Source of the DNA: Haloarchaeobius sp. FL176
GTDB taxonomy: Archaea > Halobacteriota > Halobacteria > Halobacteriales > Natrialbaceae
Assembly (NCBI RefSeq): GCF_024609245.1
Contig: NZ_JANJYH010000005.1
Span: 248,001 to 312,000 of the forward strand
Length of the DNA stretch: 64,000 bases
Direction: 5' to 3'
Shown: piece by piece, positions 18,441 through 27,154 of the stretch
Layout of the letters: the number at the start of each line of letters is the position of its first letter
How positions within the stretch are numbered: position 1 is the first letter of the stretch
The notes under the pieces: model-generated
Told to the model about the DNA's origin: nothing
Seen by the model: the letters and a program-made list of their open reading frames with translations, nothing else
The model's database searches: none
Program-made: the position numbers and the translations under genes

Positions 18441-18599
18441 CTAGTTGTTCCGTGGGGACCTCGCCTCCCGGACGTCGCTGCCGTCGCGGATCTTGTCCTT
18501 GCAGTTCGGGCAGACGCGCGGGTCGTCGATCTCGCGGGGTGTGAACACTCGCGCGTACGCCTCGGTGACGAAGGACCCGCAGTTCTGACATTCCGGCAT
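18441..18599 (-). CDS. Small zinc-finger protein (DUF7563-like)
   Basis: This is a 52-aa protein with two CxxC knuckles: MPECQNCGSFVTEAY at the N-terminus and VCPNCKDKIRDG at about residues 29-40. Together they form one likely four-cysteine zinc ribbon, followed by a basic tail. It resembles the haloarchaeal family I know as DUF7563. It is supported by a strong AT-rich promoter (TTATTAAATATAA, minus strand, 18626-18638) at leaderless or near-leaderless spacing. The function is unknown; such single-domain zinc fingers are abundant in haloarchaea and some act in regulation. Confidence 0.85.
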   Translation of the reverse strand: MPECQNCGSFVTEAYARVFTPREIDDPRVCPNCKDKIRDGSDVREARSPRNN

Positions 18600-18752
18600 T
18601 TGAATCTCCAAGACTGTCTGATGGAATTATATTTAATAACGTTACCGCCAAGCCGCCCGTGTTGCCGCGTCTCACGCGACTGACAACACACCGCACGCTG
18701 ACGGTTCAGTCGTCGATTCGCCGTTCGCGAGAAAATCGCCGCCTACCGGCGG

Positions 18753-18938
18753 TTACGCCGGAGACGGGTCCCAGCCGCAGACCGAGCAGTCGTCGGCTGA
18801 TTCGTCGTGCAGCGCCATGCAGTCGGGACACTGTAGCTTGTTGTAGTTCCGCTCCCACCCTACTCGTTCTGTTTCGTGACCGCGGTCCGAGAGGAATTCG
18901 TCGAACACGTCGTCACCGGAGTCGGGTGCGGACGCCAT
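18753..18938 (-). CDS. HVO_0416-family zinc-finger protein
   Basis: This is a 61-aa protein beginning MASAPDSGDDVFDEFLS and carrying LQCPDCMALH...CSVCGWDP, a four-cysteine zinc ribbon near residues 37-57. The overall pattern matches the haloarchaeal HVO_0416 zinc-finger family as I remember it. A minus-strand TATA-like GAATTTAACG sits about 27 nt upstream of the ATG, inside an inverted repeat ACACCAC...GTGGTGT (18954-18979). Its function is unknown. Confidence 0.82.
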   Translation of the reverse strand: MASAPDSGDDVFDEFLSDRGHETERVGWERNYNKLQCPDCMALHDESADDCSVCGWDPSPA

Positions 18939-18953
18939 GCTCCATGGTACACT

Positions 18954-18979
18954 ACACCACGTTAAATTCGTTGTGGTGT
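18954..18979. promoter_or_regulatory. inverted repeat flanking a TATA box
   Basis: ACACCAC (18954-18960) and GTGGTGT (18973-18979) form a perfect 7-bp inverted repeat. The 12-nt centre, GTTAAATTCGTT, includes the presumed TATA box of the zinc-finger gene on the minus strand. This placement is typical of a repressor operator, though no regulator is identified. Confidence 0.4.
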
Positions 18980-19066
18980 GACACTCGTTGGCAAACGTAG
19001 CCGGTGTGTCCCACCGACGCCACGCGAGCGTGAGAGTTTTTCACTGGCGGCCCGAACCATCCCACC

Positions 19067-19879
19067 ATGACCGACCTCTCGCTCTCGCCGACCCAGCTGG
19101 ACCGCTACTCCCGGCACGTCATCATGGACGAGGTCGGTCCCGACGGGCAGGCGAACCTGCTCGACGCCTCGGTGTGCTGTGTCGGTGCCGGCGGGCTCGG
19201 CTCGCCCGTGCTCGCGTACCTCGCGGCCGCCGGCGTCGGGCGGGTCGGCATCGTCGACGACGACACGGTCGAACGGTCGAACCTCCAGCGACAGGTGATC
19301 CACGGCGACGACGACGTCGGCCGCCCGAAGGTCGACAGCGCCGCGGAGTTCGTCGAGGAACTGAACCCCGATATCACGGTCGACCGCCACGAGTTCCGGG
19401 TCGACGCCGACACCGTCGAAGGACTCGTGACCGACTACGACCTCGTCGTCGACGGCTCGGACAACTTCCCGACCCGGTACGTCGTCAACGACGCCTGTGT
19501 CATCGACGGGACGCCGTTCGTCCACGGCGCCATCTACCGGTTCGAGGGACAGGCGACCACCTACCTGCCGGGGGGCCCCTGCTACCGCTGCGTCTTCTCC
19601 GAGGCACCCGAACCCGGCACGGTTCCGGACTGCGCGACGACCGGCGTTCTGGGCGTGCTCCCTGGCGTCATCGGCAGCATCATGGCGACGGAGGTCGTCA
19701 AGCATTTCGTCCCGGTCGGCGACCCGCTCGACGACCGGATGCTGGTGTACGACGCCGCTGACATGACCACCGACGAGGTGCCCGTCGCGCAGAACCCGGA
19801 CTGTCCGGTCTGTGGCGACGAGCCGACGGTGCGGTCGCTGGGTGACGTGAGCTACTCCGGGACGTGTGCCGTGAAGTGA
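19067..19879 (+). CDS. ubaA: Ubiquitin-like E1 SAMP-activating enzyme UbaA
   Basis: This 270-aa MoeB/ThiF/E1-like enzyme adenylates the C-terminus of archaeal ubiquitin-like SAMP proteins, serving both protein conjugation and sulfur transfer for molybdopterin and tRNA thiolation. It has the nucleotide loop GAGGLGSP (residues 40-47) and the ATP/Arg segment ERSNLQRQVIHG. Zinc cysteines are Cys172/Cys175 and Cys246/Cys249. The catalytic Cys189 lies in PDCATTGVLG, corresponding to the essential cysteine of Haloferax UbaA. A T-rich box lies about 27 nt upstream of the ATG. No SAMP gene lies beside it. Confidence 0.93.
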   Translation: MTDLSLSPTQLDRYSRHVIMDEVGPDGQANLLDASVCCVGAGGLGSPVLAYLAAAGVGRVGIVDDDTVERSNLQRQVIHGDDDVGRPKVDSAAEFVEELNPDITVDRHEFRVDADTVEGLVTDYDLVVDGSDNFPTRYVVNDACVIDGTPFVHGAIYRFEGQATTYLPGGPCYRCVFSEAPEPGTVPDCATTGVLGVLPGVIGSIMATEVVKHFVPVGDPLDDRMLVYDAADMTTDEVPVAQNPDCPVCGDEPTVRSLGDVSYSGTCAVK

Positions 19880-19885
19880 ACCGCC

Positions 19886-21123
19886 TCAGTCCCGCAGCGC
19901 GACCACCTTGCTCCCGCCAGCGAGGTACAGCGTCTCGTCCGCGACGGCGAGTTCGGGATCGCTGACGACCCGGTCCCGTCGCCACAGTTCGTCGCCGGAG
20001 TCGGCGTCGAACGCGACGAGCGGGGCGCCGGATGCGCGGAACGGCCCGGTGTAGACGGTGCCGTCGGCGACGACGGGCGTACGGAGGCCGGCCTCGGGGT
20101 CGAACCGCCACCGCTCCGTGCCGTCGGCTGCGAGGGCAGCGAGCACGCCGTCCTGTCCGATTGTCTCCGACCAGACCCCCGACGTGGCGACGTAGGCGAC
20201 ACCATCTTCGACAGCTGGTGTCTGCGGTGTCTGCTCGAACGGGGCCTGCACCAGCCTGGCCCGTCGCTCGTGTCGTACACCGAGAGCCGGCCACGGGGCT
20301 CCGAGTCGGAGGGTGAGAGCACGTTCGTACTCCGATAGACGAGCCCGTCGTTCACCGCCGGGACGCCGTAGGTCTCGTAGCCGTCGCTGTCGGCGGTCCA
20401 TCGCTCGTCGAGCGCCCGGCCGTCGACGTCGTAGGCCCGGAACGTCGAGCGGCCGCCGTACAGCGAGCTGCCATCGGTCGCGGTACGGTAGACGTAGTGG
20501 TCGCTCCGTTCGACGAGTTCGCCGGTGTCGGCGTGGAGTCGAAGCGTCTCGTTCGGGGGGAACAGGAACACCCAGCCGTCGCGCTCGACGAGGAAGTAGC
20601 CCCACACGCCACTCTCGGCCAGCCGGGTCGACCACCGTCGCTCCCCGTCGGCGGACAGGGCCGTGAGCCGCTCCCGGCCGCCGGCGTAGAGCCGCCCGGC
20701 GACGAACTGGAGCGAGCCGGCGTCGCCAGGGACCGACCGTCGCCACCGCTCGTCGCCGGTGTCGATGTCGAGGGCGACTACGGCGGCGTCGGTCTCGTTC
20801 CAGACGAACACGCGCCCAGCGGCGACGACCATCGAGTCGACGACACCGCCGATGTCCACCTCCCAGTCGGCGGAGGGGTCGCTCCGCGGCGGCGACGCGA
20901 ACGGGTTGTGGCAGGTCTGTGCGAACCCGTAGTGTTCGCTCGGCCAGTCGCCGCGCGCTGGCTTCCAGTCCGCGGGAACCCGCCGTTCCGGTGGCTCGAC
21001 GTCGTCGTCGACCAGGCCGTCGACGGTCGAACAGCCCGCGAGGGTACCGATGCCGGCAGCGGCGACGGTGCCGAGCAACGACCGACGGCCGAGGCTGGGG
21101 GTGGAGGACGGTTCAGGTGACAT
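19886..21123 (-). pseudogene. PQQ-type beta-propeller Tat lipoprotein, frameshifted
   Basis: The N-terminal frame encodes a Tat lipoprotein signal (RRSLLG, then lipobox LAGC at about residue 30) and a run of PQQ/propeller repeats such as ALDIDTGDERWRR and ALSADGERRWSTR, up to VYDTSDG. At about 20255-20265 the frame changes by one base. The propeller resumes in another frame as RLVQAPFEQTPQTP...ALAADGTERWRFDPEAG and runs to a normal stop at 19886. The original product would be about 410 aa and exported. Whether this is a real mutation or a one-base sequence error cannot be told here. A TATA-like CTTATCAG lies about 27 nt before the ATG. Confidence 0.8.
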
Positions 21124-21203
21124 ACGTGCCGGTTCCGAATCCCCTGATAAGTGTCTTTTCCCGGACCACAGCACGTATTGCGATAGCAGCCGACCCGACG
21201 CAC

Positions 21204-23435
21204 ATGCCCGATACGGACATCCGAAAGCTCGACCAGGCGACGGTCGAGCGCATCGCCGCCGGCGAGGTCGTCGAGCGTCCGGCGTCGGTGGTGAAGGAGC
21301 TCGTCGAGAACAGCCTCGACGCCGACGCGACCCGCGTCGACGTGGCCGTGGAGAACGGCGGCGTCGACGGCGTGACGGTCGCGGACGACGGCGCGGGGAT
21401 GACCGAGGCGGACGTACGCGCCGCCGTCCAGGAGCACACGACGAGCAAGATACGCGACATCGACGACCTGGAGGGCGGCGTCGGCACCCTCGGCTTCCGG
21501 GGGGAGGCGCTGCACACCATTGGGGCGGTCTCCAGAACCACCATCCGGACGAAGCCGCGGGACCCCGACGACGGCCCCGCCGAGGGCACCGAACTCGTCT
21601 ACGAGGGCGGCGCGGTGGAGTCCGTCGCACCGGTCGGCCGACCCGCGGGGACGACCATCGAGGTCGAGAACCTCTTCTTCAACACGCCCGCCCGGAAGAA
21701 GTACCTCAAGACCCGGGCGACGGAGTTCAGCCACGTCAACCGCGTGGTGACCCGCTACGCGCTGGCGAACCCCGGCGTCGCGGTCTCGCTCTCCCACGAC
21801 GACCGCGAGGTGTTCGCGACGACCGGGCAGGACGACCTGCGCTCGGCGGTCCTCGCGGTGTACGGGAAGGAGGTCGCACAGGCGATGGAGTCCGTCGAGG
21901 CGCGGGCCCTCGACGACGGCCCGCTCGACGCCGTGGCCGGACTGGTCTCGCACCCCGAGACGACCCGGAGCACCCGCGAGTACGTCTCGACGTTCGTCAA
22001 CGGGCGGTACGTCACCTCGAAGCTGGTCCGGGACGCGGTGCTGTCGGCCTACGACGGCCAGCTGGCGAGCGACCGCTACCCGTTCGTCGTGCTCGACCTC
22101 GCGGTCGACCCCGGACAGGTCGACGTGAACGTCCACCCCCGCAAGATGGAGGTCCGGTTCTCCGACGAGGCGGGGGTCCGTCGGCAGGTCCACGACGCCG
22201 TCGAGGACGCGCTCTTGGAGGCCGGCCTCCTGCGGTCGTCGGCCCCCCGCGGGAAGTCGAAGGCGGCCGAGGTAGACGTGCGGCCGGAGCCGGCGGCGGG
22301 AACGACCGACAGTTCCGGGACGACGGGCCCGGGAACCGACGAGTCGGCGGCGACCGCCGGGGAAACCGCGTCTCGGGACACCCGGAATCGCGCGTCGTCA
22401 CCGGCTGACGGGTCGTCGTCCGGCGACGAGTCCGCGTCCCGGCCCGGGATGGATGCCGAGGCGTCGACATCGGCGGGCGACGACGGGTCGACGGCGGCCG
22501 CCGACACCGAGGCAGCCTCGACGGCCGGGTCGACCACGGTCGAGTCGTCACCTCCGACCGAGGAGGGCGATGCGTCGTCGACGACCGAGTCGCCGGACTG
22601 GGGCACCACCGAGCGACGAGAGCGGCCCACCGACCTCGGCGAGTTCGGGCCGGGTGACTCGCGAGCCGCGGGCGGCTGGCCGGATCCGCCGTCGTCGAGC
22701 GACCACGCGGGCCCGTCAACGACGGCCCGGGACGGAGTCACGGCGGACACCGACGCCGACCGCAAGTTCGGCGGCGAGCGCACCCAGGCGACCCTGACGG
22801 GCGAGGACGCCACCGAGACGACCGACTACGACGCGCTGCCCCGGCTGGAGGTGCTGGGGCAGTACCGCGACACGTACTTCGTCGCCGCGTCGCCGGACGG
22901 GCTGGTGCTCGTCGACCAGCACGCCGCCGACGAACGCGTCAACTACGAGCGGCTCCGCGCGCAGTTCGAGGAGGGCGCGACCGCCCAGGCGCTCGCCGAG
23001 CCGGTCGAGCTGGAGCTCACGGCGGGCGAGGCCGCCGCGTTCCCGGACTACCGCGAGGCGCTCTCGGCGCTCGGCTTCCGGGCGGAGCGCACGGGCGACC
23101 GGACGGTGGCCGTCACGGCGGTCCCCGCGGTGTTCCGGAAGACGCTCGAACCCGCGGACCTGCGTGACGTGCTCGCCGGCTTCGTCGCCGAGGGGGCCGA
23201 CGGTGAGGGGACCGTCGACGAGCTGGCCGACGAGTTCGTCGCCGACCTCGCGTGCTACCCCTCCATCACGGGCAACACCTCGCTCACCGAGGGCTCCGTG
23301 GTCGACCTGCTCGCCGCGCTCGACGACTGCGAGAACCCGTGGGCCTGCCCACACGGCCGCCCGACGCTCGTCTCGTTCCCCGACGACGAGATCGAGGCGC
23401 GCTTCGAGCGGGACTACCCCGGCCACGGCGGGTAG
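21204..23435 (+). CDS. mutL: DNA mismatch repair protein MutL
   Basis: This is a 743-aa MutL. The N-terminal GHKL ATPase has ERIAAGEVVERPASVVKELVENSLDA, the ATP-binding DDGAGM, TSKI and GFRGEAL motifs. The C-terminal domain carries the endonuclease motif DQHAADERVNYE (DQHAX2EX4E, from about residue 571) and CPHGRPT, so it is the nicking type. Between them (about residues 355-545) is a long low-complexity linker rich in Ser, Thr, Asp, Glu and Gly. MutS is not beside it in this window. The upstream lipoprotein gene is divergent, and an AT-richer stretch about 27 nt before the ATG serves as promoter. Confidence 0.96.
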   Translation: MPDTDIRKLDQATVERIAAGEVVERPASVVKELVENSLDADATRVDVAVENGGVDGVTVADDGAGMTEADVRAAVQEHTTSKIRDIDDLEGGVGTLGFRGEALHTIGAVSRTTIRTKPRDPDDGPAEGTELVYEGGAVESVAPVGRPAGTTIEVENLFFNTPARKKYLKTRATEFSHVNRVVTRYALANPGVAVSLSHDDREVFATTGQDDLRSAVLAVYGKEVAQAMESVEARALDDGPLDAVAGLVSHPETTRSTREYVSTFVNGRYVTSKLVRDAVLSAYDGQLASDRYPFVVLDLAVDPGQVDVNVHPRKMEVRFSDEAGVRRQVHDAVEDALLEAGLLRSSAPRGKSKAAEVDVRPEPAAGTTDSSGTTGPGTDESAATAGETASRDTRNRASSPADGSSSGDESASRPGMDAEASTSAGDDGSTAAADTEAASTAGSTTVESSPPTEEGDASSTTESPDWGTTERRERPTDLGEFGPGDSRAAGGWPDPPSSSDHAGPSTTARDGVTADTDADRKFGGERTQATLTGEDATETTDYDALPRLEVLGQYRDTYFVAASPDGLVLVDQHAADERVNYERLRAQFEEGATAQALAEPVELELTAGEAAAFPDYREALSALGFRAERTGDRTVAVTAVPAVFRKTLEPADLRDVLAGFVAEGADGEGTVDELADEFVADLACYPSITGNTSLTEGSVVDLLAALDDCENPWACPHGRPTLVSFPDDEIEARFERDYPGHGG

Positions 23436-23540
23436 CGATGCAGACCATCGACGGCGGCGACGGGAGCGTGCGTCTGTCGGGCTGACAGCTCGCCCGCTGG
23501 TTTTCGATTCGATACCCGTCGCCCGTGTGCGGTGGGGACA

Positions 23541-23547
23541 CTTATAC
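23541..23547 (+). promoter_or_regulatory. TATA-like box for the kdgK leader mini-ORF
   Basis: CTTATAC lies about 27 nt upstream of the ATG at 23571. By the spacing seen at other genes in this window, transcription should begin at or next to that ATG rather than at the kdgK start 44 nt further on. Confidence 0.5.
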
Positions 23548-23570
23548 CAGTGCCGTCCGTTCGGCCGTAC

Positions 23571-23618
23571 ATGAGTGCTGTGAGCCAGTCGGTGGCGACG
23601 CCAGGAGGGTACAGATGA
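23571..23618 (+). CDS. putative 15-residue leader peptide upstream of kdgK
   Basis: The mini-ORF MSAVSQSVATPGGYR starts about 27 nt downstream of CTTATAC, the usual leaderless distance. Its TGA overlaps the kdgK ATG (ATGA at 23615-23618). The kdgK Shine-Dalgarno GGAGGG (23604-23609) lies inside it, 5 nt before the ATG. A ribosome finishing this peptide would be placed to restart on kdgK. Translation is inferred from layout only. Confidence 0.45.
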   Translation: MSAVSQSVATPGGYR

Positions 23619-24571
23619 GCGACGACCTCGTGACGTTCGGCGAGTCCATGCTGCGCCTGTCGCCGCCGGGGAACGAACGCCTGGAGACGACTGGGGAGCT
23701 GGAGGTCCACGCCGCCGGCGCGGAGTCAAACACCGCCATCGCGGCCGAGCGACTGGGGGCGGAGGCGTCCTGGCTGTCGAAGCTGCCGGACACGCCGCCG
23801 GGCCGACGCATCGCGAACGGCATCCGCCAGCACGACATCACGACCGACGTGGTGTGGGCGGAGGAGGGCCGTCCGGGCGCGTACTACCTCGAACACGCCG
23901 GCAAGCCACGCGGGACGAACGTCGTCTACGACCGTGCCGACTCCGAGTTCTCCACGGCCGCCGCCGAGGAGTTCAACCTCGACCGGGTCCGCGACGCCAC
24001 CGCCTTCTACACGACCGGCATCACGCCCGCGCTCTCCGAGCAGATGCGCGAGACGACCGTCAACATGTTGAGCGTCGCCCGGAACGCCGGGACGATGGTC
24101 GCCTTCGACGTGAACTACCGGCGCAAGCTCTGGGAGCCAGAGGCGGCCCGGAACACCATCACGCGGCTGTTCCCCGCCATCGACGTGCTCGTCATCGCGG
24201 CGAAGGACGCCGAGGCCGTGCTCGACTACGACGGGGAGCCGACCCAGCTCGCCCACCACCTCGCCTCCGAGTACGAGTTCCGGACCGTCGTCGTCACCCG
24301 CGGGGCACACGGCGCGGTCGCCATCCACGACAACGTCGTCCACGAGCAGGAGGCCTTCGAGACCGACACCCACGACCCCATCGGCTCCGGCGACGCCTTC
24401 ACCGGCGCGTTCCTCGCCCGCCGGCTCGCCGGCGACGACGTGGGCCGCGCGCTGAAGTACGCCACCGCGACCGCCGCGCTCAAGCGGACGATCCCCGGCG
24501 ACGTGGCCACCGTCACCAGGTCCGAAGTCGAGGCTATCGTCGCCGACCGGACCGAGGACATCTCCCGCTGA
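23615..24571 (+). CDS. kdgK: PfkB-family sugar kinase, probable 2-keto-3-deoxygluconate kinase
   Basis: This 318-aa ribokinase-fold kinase most likely phosphorylates 2-keto-3-deoxygluconate in the semi-phosphorylated Entner-Doudoroff pathway of haloarchaea. The N-terminal glycine-rich segment VHAAGAESNTAIAAERLGA marks sugar binding. The C-terminal PfkB signature DPIGSGDAFTGAF contains the catalytic Asp. The segment DVNYRRKLWEP is typical of KDG kinases. Unlike most genes here it has a good Shine-Dalgarno sequence (GGAGGG, 23604-23609) and no TATA box at leaderless distance. It appears coupled to the preceding 15-residue mini-ORF. Other hexose substrates cannot be excluded. Confidence 0.83.
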   Translation: MSDDLVTFGESMLRLSPPGNERLETTGELEVHAAGAESNTAIAAERLGAEASWLSKLPDTPPGRRIANGIRQHDITTDVVWAEEGRPGAYYLEHAGKPRGTNVVYDRADSEFSTAAAEEFNLDRVRDATAFYTTGITPALSEQMRETTVNMLSVARNAGTMVAFDVNYRRKLWEPEAARNTITRLFPAIDVLVIAAKDAEAVLDYDGEPTQLAHHLASEYEFRTVVVTRGAHGAVAIHDNVVHEQEAFETDTHDPIGSGDAFTGAFLARRLAGDDVGRALKYATATAALKRTIPGDVATVTRSEVEAIVADRTEDISR

Positions 24572-24643
24572 CGGCGGACCGCCGTCGTCGGAAGCTGAGA
24601 GCCGTGTCGCCTTTTTAATGTGGTGCGATACCAACCATCGAGT

Positions 24644-25126
24644 ATGACCTACGTCGTGTCGTTCGACGACCGGCGTCTCGCGCGCGTCGCCCTCGACCGT
24701 GCGCAGTCGTACGCCAGCCTGACCGACGAACGCGTCGTCGCCGTCACCGTCGTCCCGAAGAACCCGAGCTACGCCAGAGAGCGCGACTGGCTCGGGCCCG
24801 ACGAGAGCTTCGAGCTGCAGGCGATACTCGAGCGCCTCGCGGAGGCCGTGGACGGCATCGCTCCCGAGGCGGAGTTCGAGTACGTCCTCGCGGACCGGTA
24901 CGCGTCGCCCGGGACCATCTCCTCGAAGATCCGCCGCAAGGCACGGGACCTCGACGCCGCCGTCGTCTTCGTCGGGAGCGAGAACGCCGGCCGGATGCTC
25001 ACCACGCTCCGGAGCGTCGGCCACAGCGTCGCCGCCGACGACACCTACGACGTCCACATCGTCCGCCGCGCCCGGGCGACCGGCGTGCCGGCGCTCGACG
25101 AGCACTCCCGGCTGTTCGAGAGCTGA
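24644..25126 (+). CDS. Universal stress protein (UspA) family protein
   Basis: This is a 160-aa alpha/beta protein of the Usp fold: YVVSFDDRRLARVALDRAQSYA at the N-terminus, VVAVTVVPKN as strand 2, then an RRKARDLDAAVVFVGSENAGRM segment and a C-terminal VHIVRR strand. The usual ATP-binding motif GxxGx9GS is only loosely kept (GSENAGRMLTTLRSVGHSV), so nucleotide binding is uncertain. A T-rich TATA-like box (CTTTTTAATG) lies about 27 nt upstream of the ATG. It stands alone, upstream of the disulfide oxidoreductase gene. Confidence 0.8.
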   Translation: MTYVVSFDDRRLARVALDRAQSYASLTDERVVAVTVVPKNPSYARERDWLGPDESFELQAILERLAEAVDGIAPEAEFEYVLADRYASPGTISSKIRRKARDLDAAVVFVGSENAGRMLTTLRSVGHSVAADDTYDVHIVRRARATGVPALDEHSRLFES

Positions 25127-25198
25127 GACGCCGACGCGAGTGCAGGCGGTGTACACGCTTGGCGAATCCCTTTTTGTGTCCGTCCCGGAGTGATGCGC

Positions 25199-26599
25199 AT
25201 GACACACGTCGCTATCGTCGGTGCGTACGGGAGCGCAGGCGTCGCGGTCGCCGGCGAACTGGCCGACGAACCGGGAGTCGAACTCACGCTGATCGACGAC
25301 GGCCAGCCCGGCGGCGGGCTCTGCATCCTCCGCGGCTGCATGCCGTCGAAGGAGGTGCTCTCCGCGGGCGCACACCGGTTCCAGGCCAGACACGACGACC
25401 GGCTCGCCGGCGAGCTCCCGACGGTCGACCTCGACGCAGTCGTCGATACGAAGGACGAGCACGTCGCCGGCTTCGCCGAGCACCGACGGGCGGCCGTGCA
25501 CGACCTCGCCGAGCGCGAGAACGTCGAGTTCCTGCGCGACACCGCGACGTTCGTCGACGACCACACGCTCGCCGTCGGCGACCGTACCGTCGAAGCCGAC
25601 TACGTCGTCGTTGCCACTGGTTCGACGGTGAACGTCCCGGACCTGCCCGGTATCGACGAGGTGGACTTCCGGACCAGCGCGGACGTGCTGGACTCGCGGT
25701 CCTTCCCGGACTCCGCGCTCGTCATGGGCTTCGGCTACGTCGGCATGGAGCTCGTCCCCTACGTCGCCGAAGCCGGTGACACCGCGCTGACCGTCGTCGA
25801 GCACGACGGCCGCCCCCTCGACGAGGCCGACCCCGCCTTCGGCGACACGCTCGCGGACATCTACGAGGAGAACTTCGACGTGGACATCCTGCGCCACACA
25901 CGGGAGCGACGACTCGAACCCACCAGCGACGGCGGGGTTCGGCTCCACGTCGAGCGCGACGGCGAGCACGAGGTCCACGAGGCCGACGAGCTGTTCCTCT
26001 TCACCGGCCGGCGACCCAGCCTCGACCGTCTCGACCTCGAATCGACGGGGCTGGTCCCCGAGGACGGCTGGGTCGACGACACGATGCAGACCCGCGACGA
26101 CGACCGCGTGTTCGTCGTCGGCGACGCCAACGGCAAGGAGCCCATTCTCCACGTCGCCAAGGAGCAGGGCTTCGCGGCCGCCGAGAACATCCTCGCCCAC
26201 AGCCGCGGTGAACCCCTGAAGCCGTACGAGAACGTGCACCATCACGTCATCTTCTCCGGCCTCGGCGTCTATCCCTACGCCCGTGTCGGCCACTCGGCGG
26301 AGAGCGCCGAGGCGGCAGATATCGACCACGTCGCGGTCACGCGCGAGGCCAGCGACGACGGCGTGTTCAAGACGAAGGACGTCCCCGAGGGGCGTGCTTC
26401 CCTCGTCGTCGGGACCGACGGCACGGTGCTCGGCTACCAGGGCCTGCACTACCACGCGGACGTGATGGCGAAGACGCTGCAGGTCGTCGTCGAACTCGGC
26501 CTCAACGTGCGCGCGCTCCCCGACCGGGCGTTCCACCCGACTACGCCGGAGATACTCGACGGGCTGTTCCGGGCCGCCGCCGAACAGGTCGACGAATAG
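25199..26599 (+). CDS. Class I pyridine nucleotide-disulfide oxidoreductase (dihydrolipoamide dehydrogenase-like)
   Basis: This 466-aa flavoprotein contains an N-terminal FAD fold (VAIVGAYGSAG), the redox-active disulfide GLCILRGCMPSK (CxxxxC), an NAD(P)H fold (ALVMGFGYVGMELV), the second FAD motif VFVVGDANG and a C-terminal dimer segment with FHPTTPE, whose His-Glu pair supplies the active-site base. It belongs with dihydrolipoamide, mercuric and glutathione-type reductases; the substrate is unknown. The start ATG at 25199 is preferred over GTG 25190 and ATG 25193 because GGAG (25187-25190) lies at ribosome-binding distance and a T-rich box is about 27 nt upstream. Confidence 0.85.
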   Translation: MTHVAIVGAYGSAGVAVAGELADEPGVELTLIDDGQPGGGLCILRGCMPSKEVLSAGAHRFQARHDDRLAGELPTVDLDAVVDTKDEHVAGFAEHRRAAVHDLAERENVEFLRDTATFVDDHTLAVGDRTVEADYVVVATGSTVNVPDLPGIDEVDFRTSADVLDSRSFPDSALVMGFGYVGMELVPYVAEAGDTALTVVEHDGRPLDEADPAFGDTLADIYEENFDVDILRHTRERRLEPTSDGGVRLHVERDGEHEVHEADELFLFTGRRPSLDRLDLESTGLVPEDGWVDDTMQTRDDDRVFVVGDANGKEPILHVAKEQGFAAAENILAHSRGEPLKPYENVHHHVIFSGLGVYPYARVGHSAESAEAADIDHVAVTREASDDGVFKTKDVPEGRASLVVGTDGTVLGYQGLHYHADVMAKTLQVVVELGLNVRALPDRAFHPTTPEILDGLFRAAAEQVDE

Positions 26600-26664
26600 A
26601 CACCGAACCGACCACCTAGCGCCCTACAGGCCGTTAATGCGTGTTAGCTCGTGTCCATACGTGT

Positions 26665-26678
26665 TTATATAGATATAA
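26665..26678. promoter_or_regulatory. palindromic TATA element of the hsp20 gene
   Basis: TTATAT-AG-ATATAA is a perfect inverted repeat whose left arm is the presumed TATA box, centred about 27 nt upstream of the ATG at 26693. A regulator bound to this palindrome would block or guide TBP, a common layout for archaeal heat-shock control. Binding is inferred. Confidence 0.5.
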
Positions 26679-26692
26679 GTCGTCTATCTGGT

Positions 26693-27154
26693 ATGGCATT
26701 CAGAACCTACGACGACGTGGACAGCATGTTCGACCAGATGGACCAGATGTTCGACGAGATGCGGACGAACTGGATGGGCATGACCCCCCGCAGCACGACA
26801 CCCCAGCTCGAGTCCGGACACGAGGCCGGCCTCACGACCTACGGCGACAGCGCGACCAGCCTCACCGAGCGTGACGGCAACTACGTGTTCGTGATGGACC
26901 TGCCCGGCTTCGAGCGAGAGGACATCGAGCTCACCCTCCGGAACGGCTTCCTCCACATCGACGCCGCAACCGAGATCGACCACGACTCGGAGTTCCTCTC
27001 GATGCACCAGTCGCGCCGCAGCAGCGAGCGCGTCCGCATCCCCGGTGACATCGTCGCCGAGCAGATACAGGCGACCTACCGCAACGGCGTCCTCGAAGTC
27101 CACCTCCCCACGATGGATGGCGAGGACGACCACCACATCTCGATTCAGGACTGA
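26693..27154 (+). CDS. Small heat-shock protein, Hsp20/alpha-crystallin family
   Basis: This is a 153-aa chaperone that holds unfolding proteins. A methionine-rich N-terminal arm (MFDQMDQMFDEMRTNWMGM) precedes the alpha-crystallin domain at about residues 60-145, with the typical MDLPGFEREDIELTLRNGFLHI strand pair and the YRNGVLEVHLP strand. There is no clear IxI tail beyond HISIQD, where ISI may serve. The mRNA is probably leaderless, driven by the palindromic TATA element upstream. It stands as a single transcription unit. Confidence 0.92.
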   Translation: MAFRTYDDVDSMFDQMDQMFDEMRTNWMGMTPRSTTPQLESGHEAGLTTYGDSATSLTERDGNYVFVMDLPGFEREDIELTLRNGFLHIDAATEIDHDSEFLSMHQSRRSSERVRIPGDIVAEQIQATYRNGVLEVHLPTMDGEDDHHISIQD

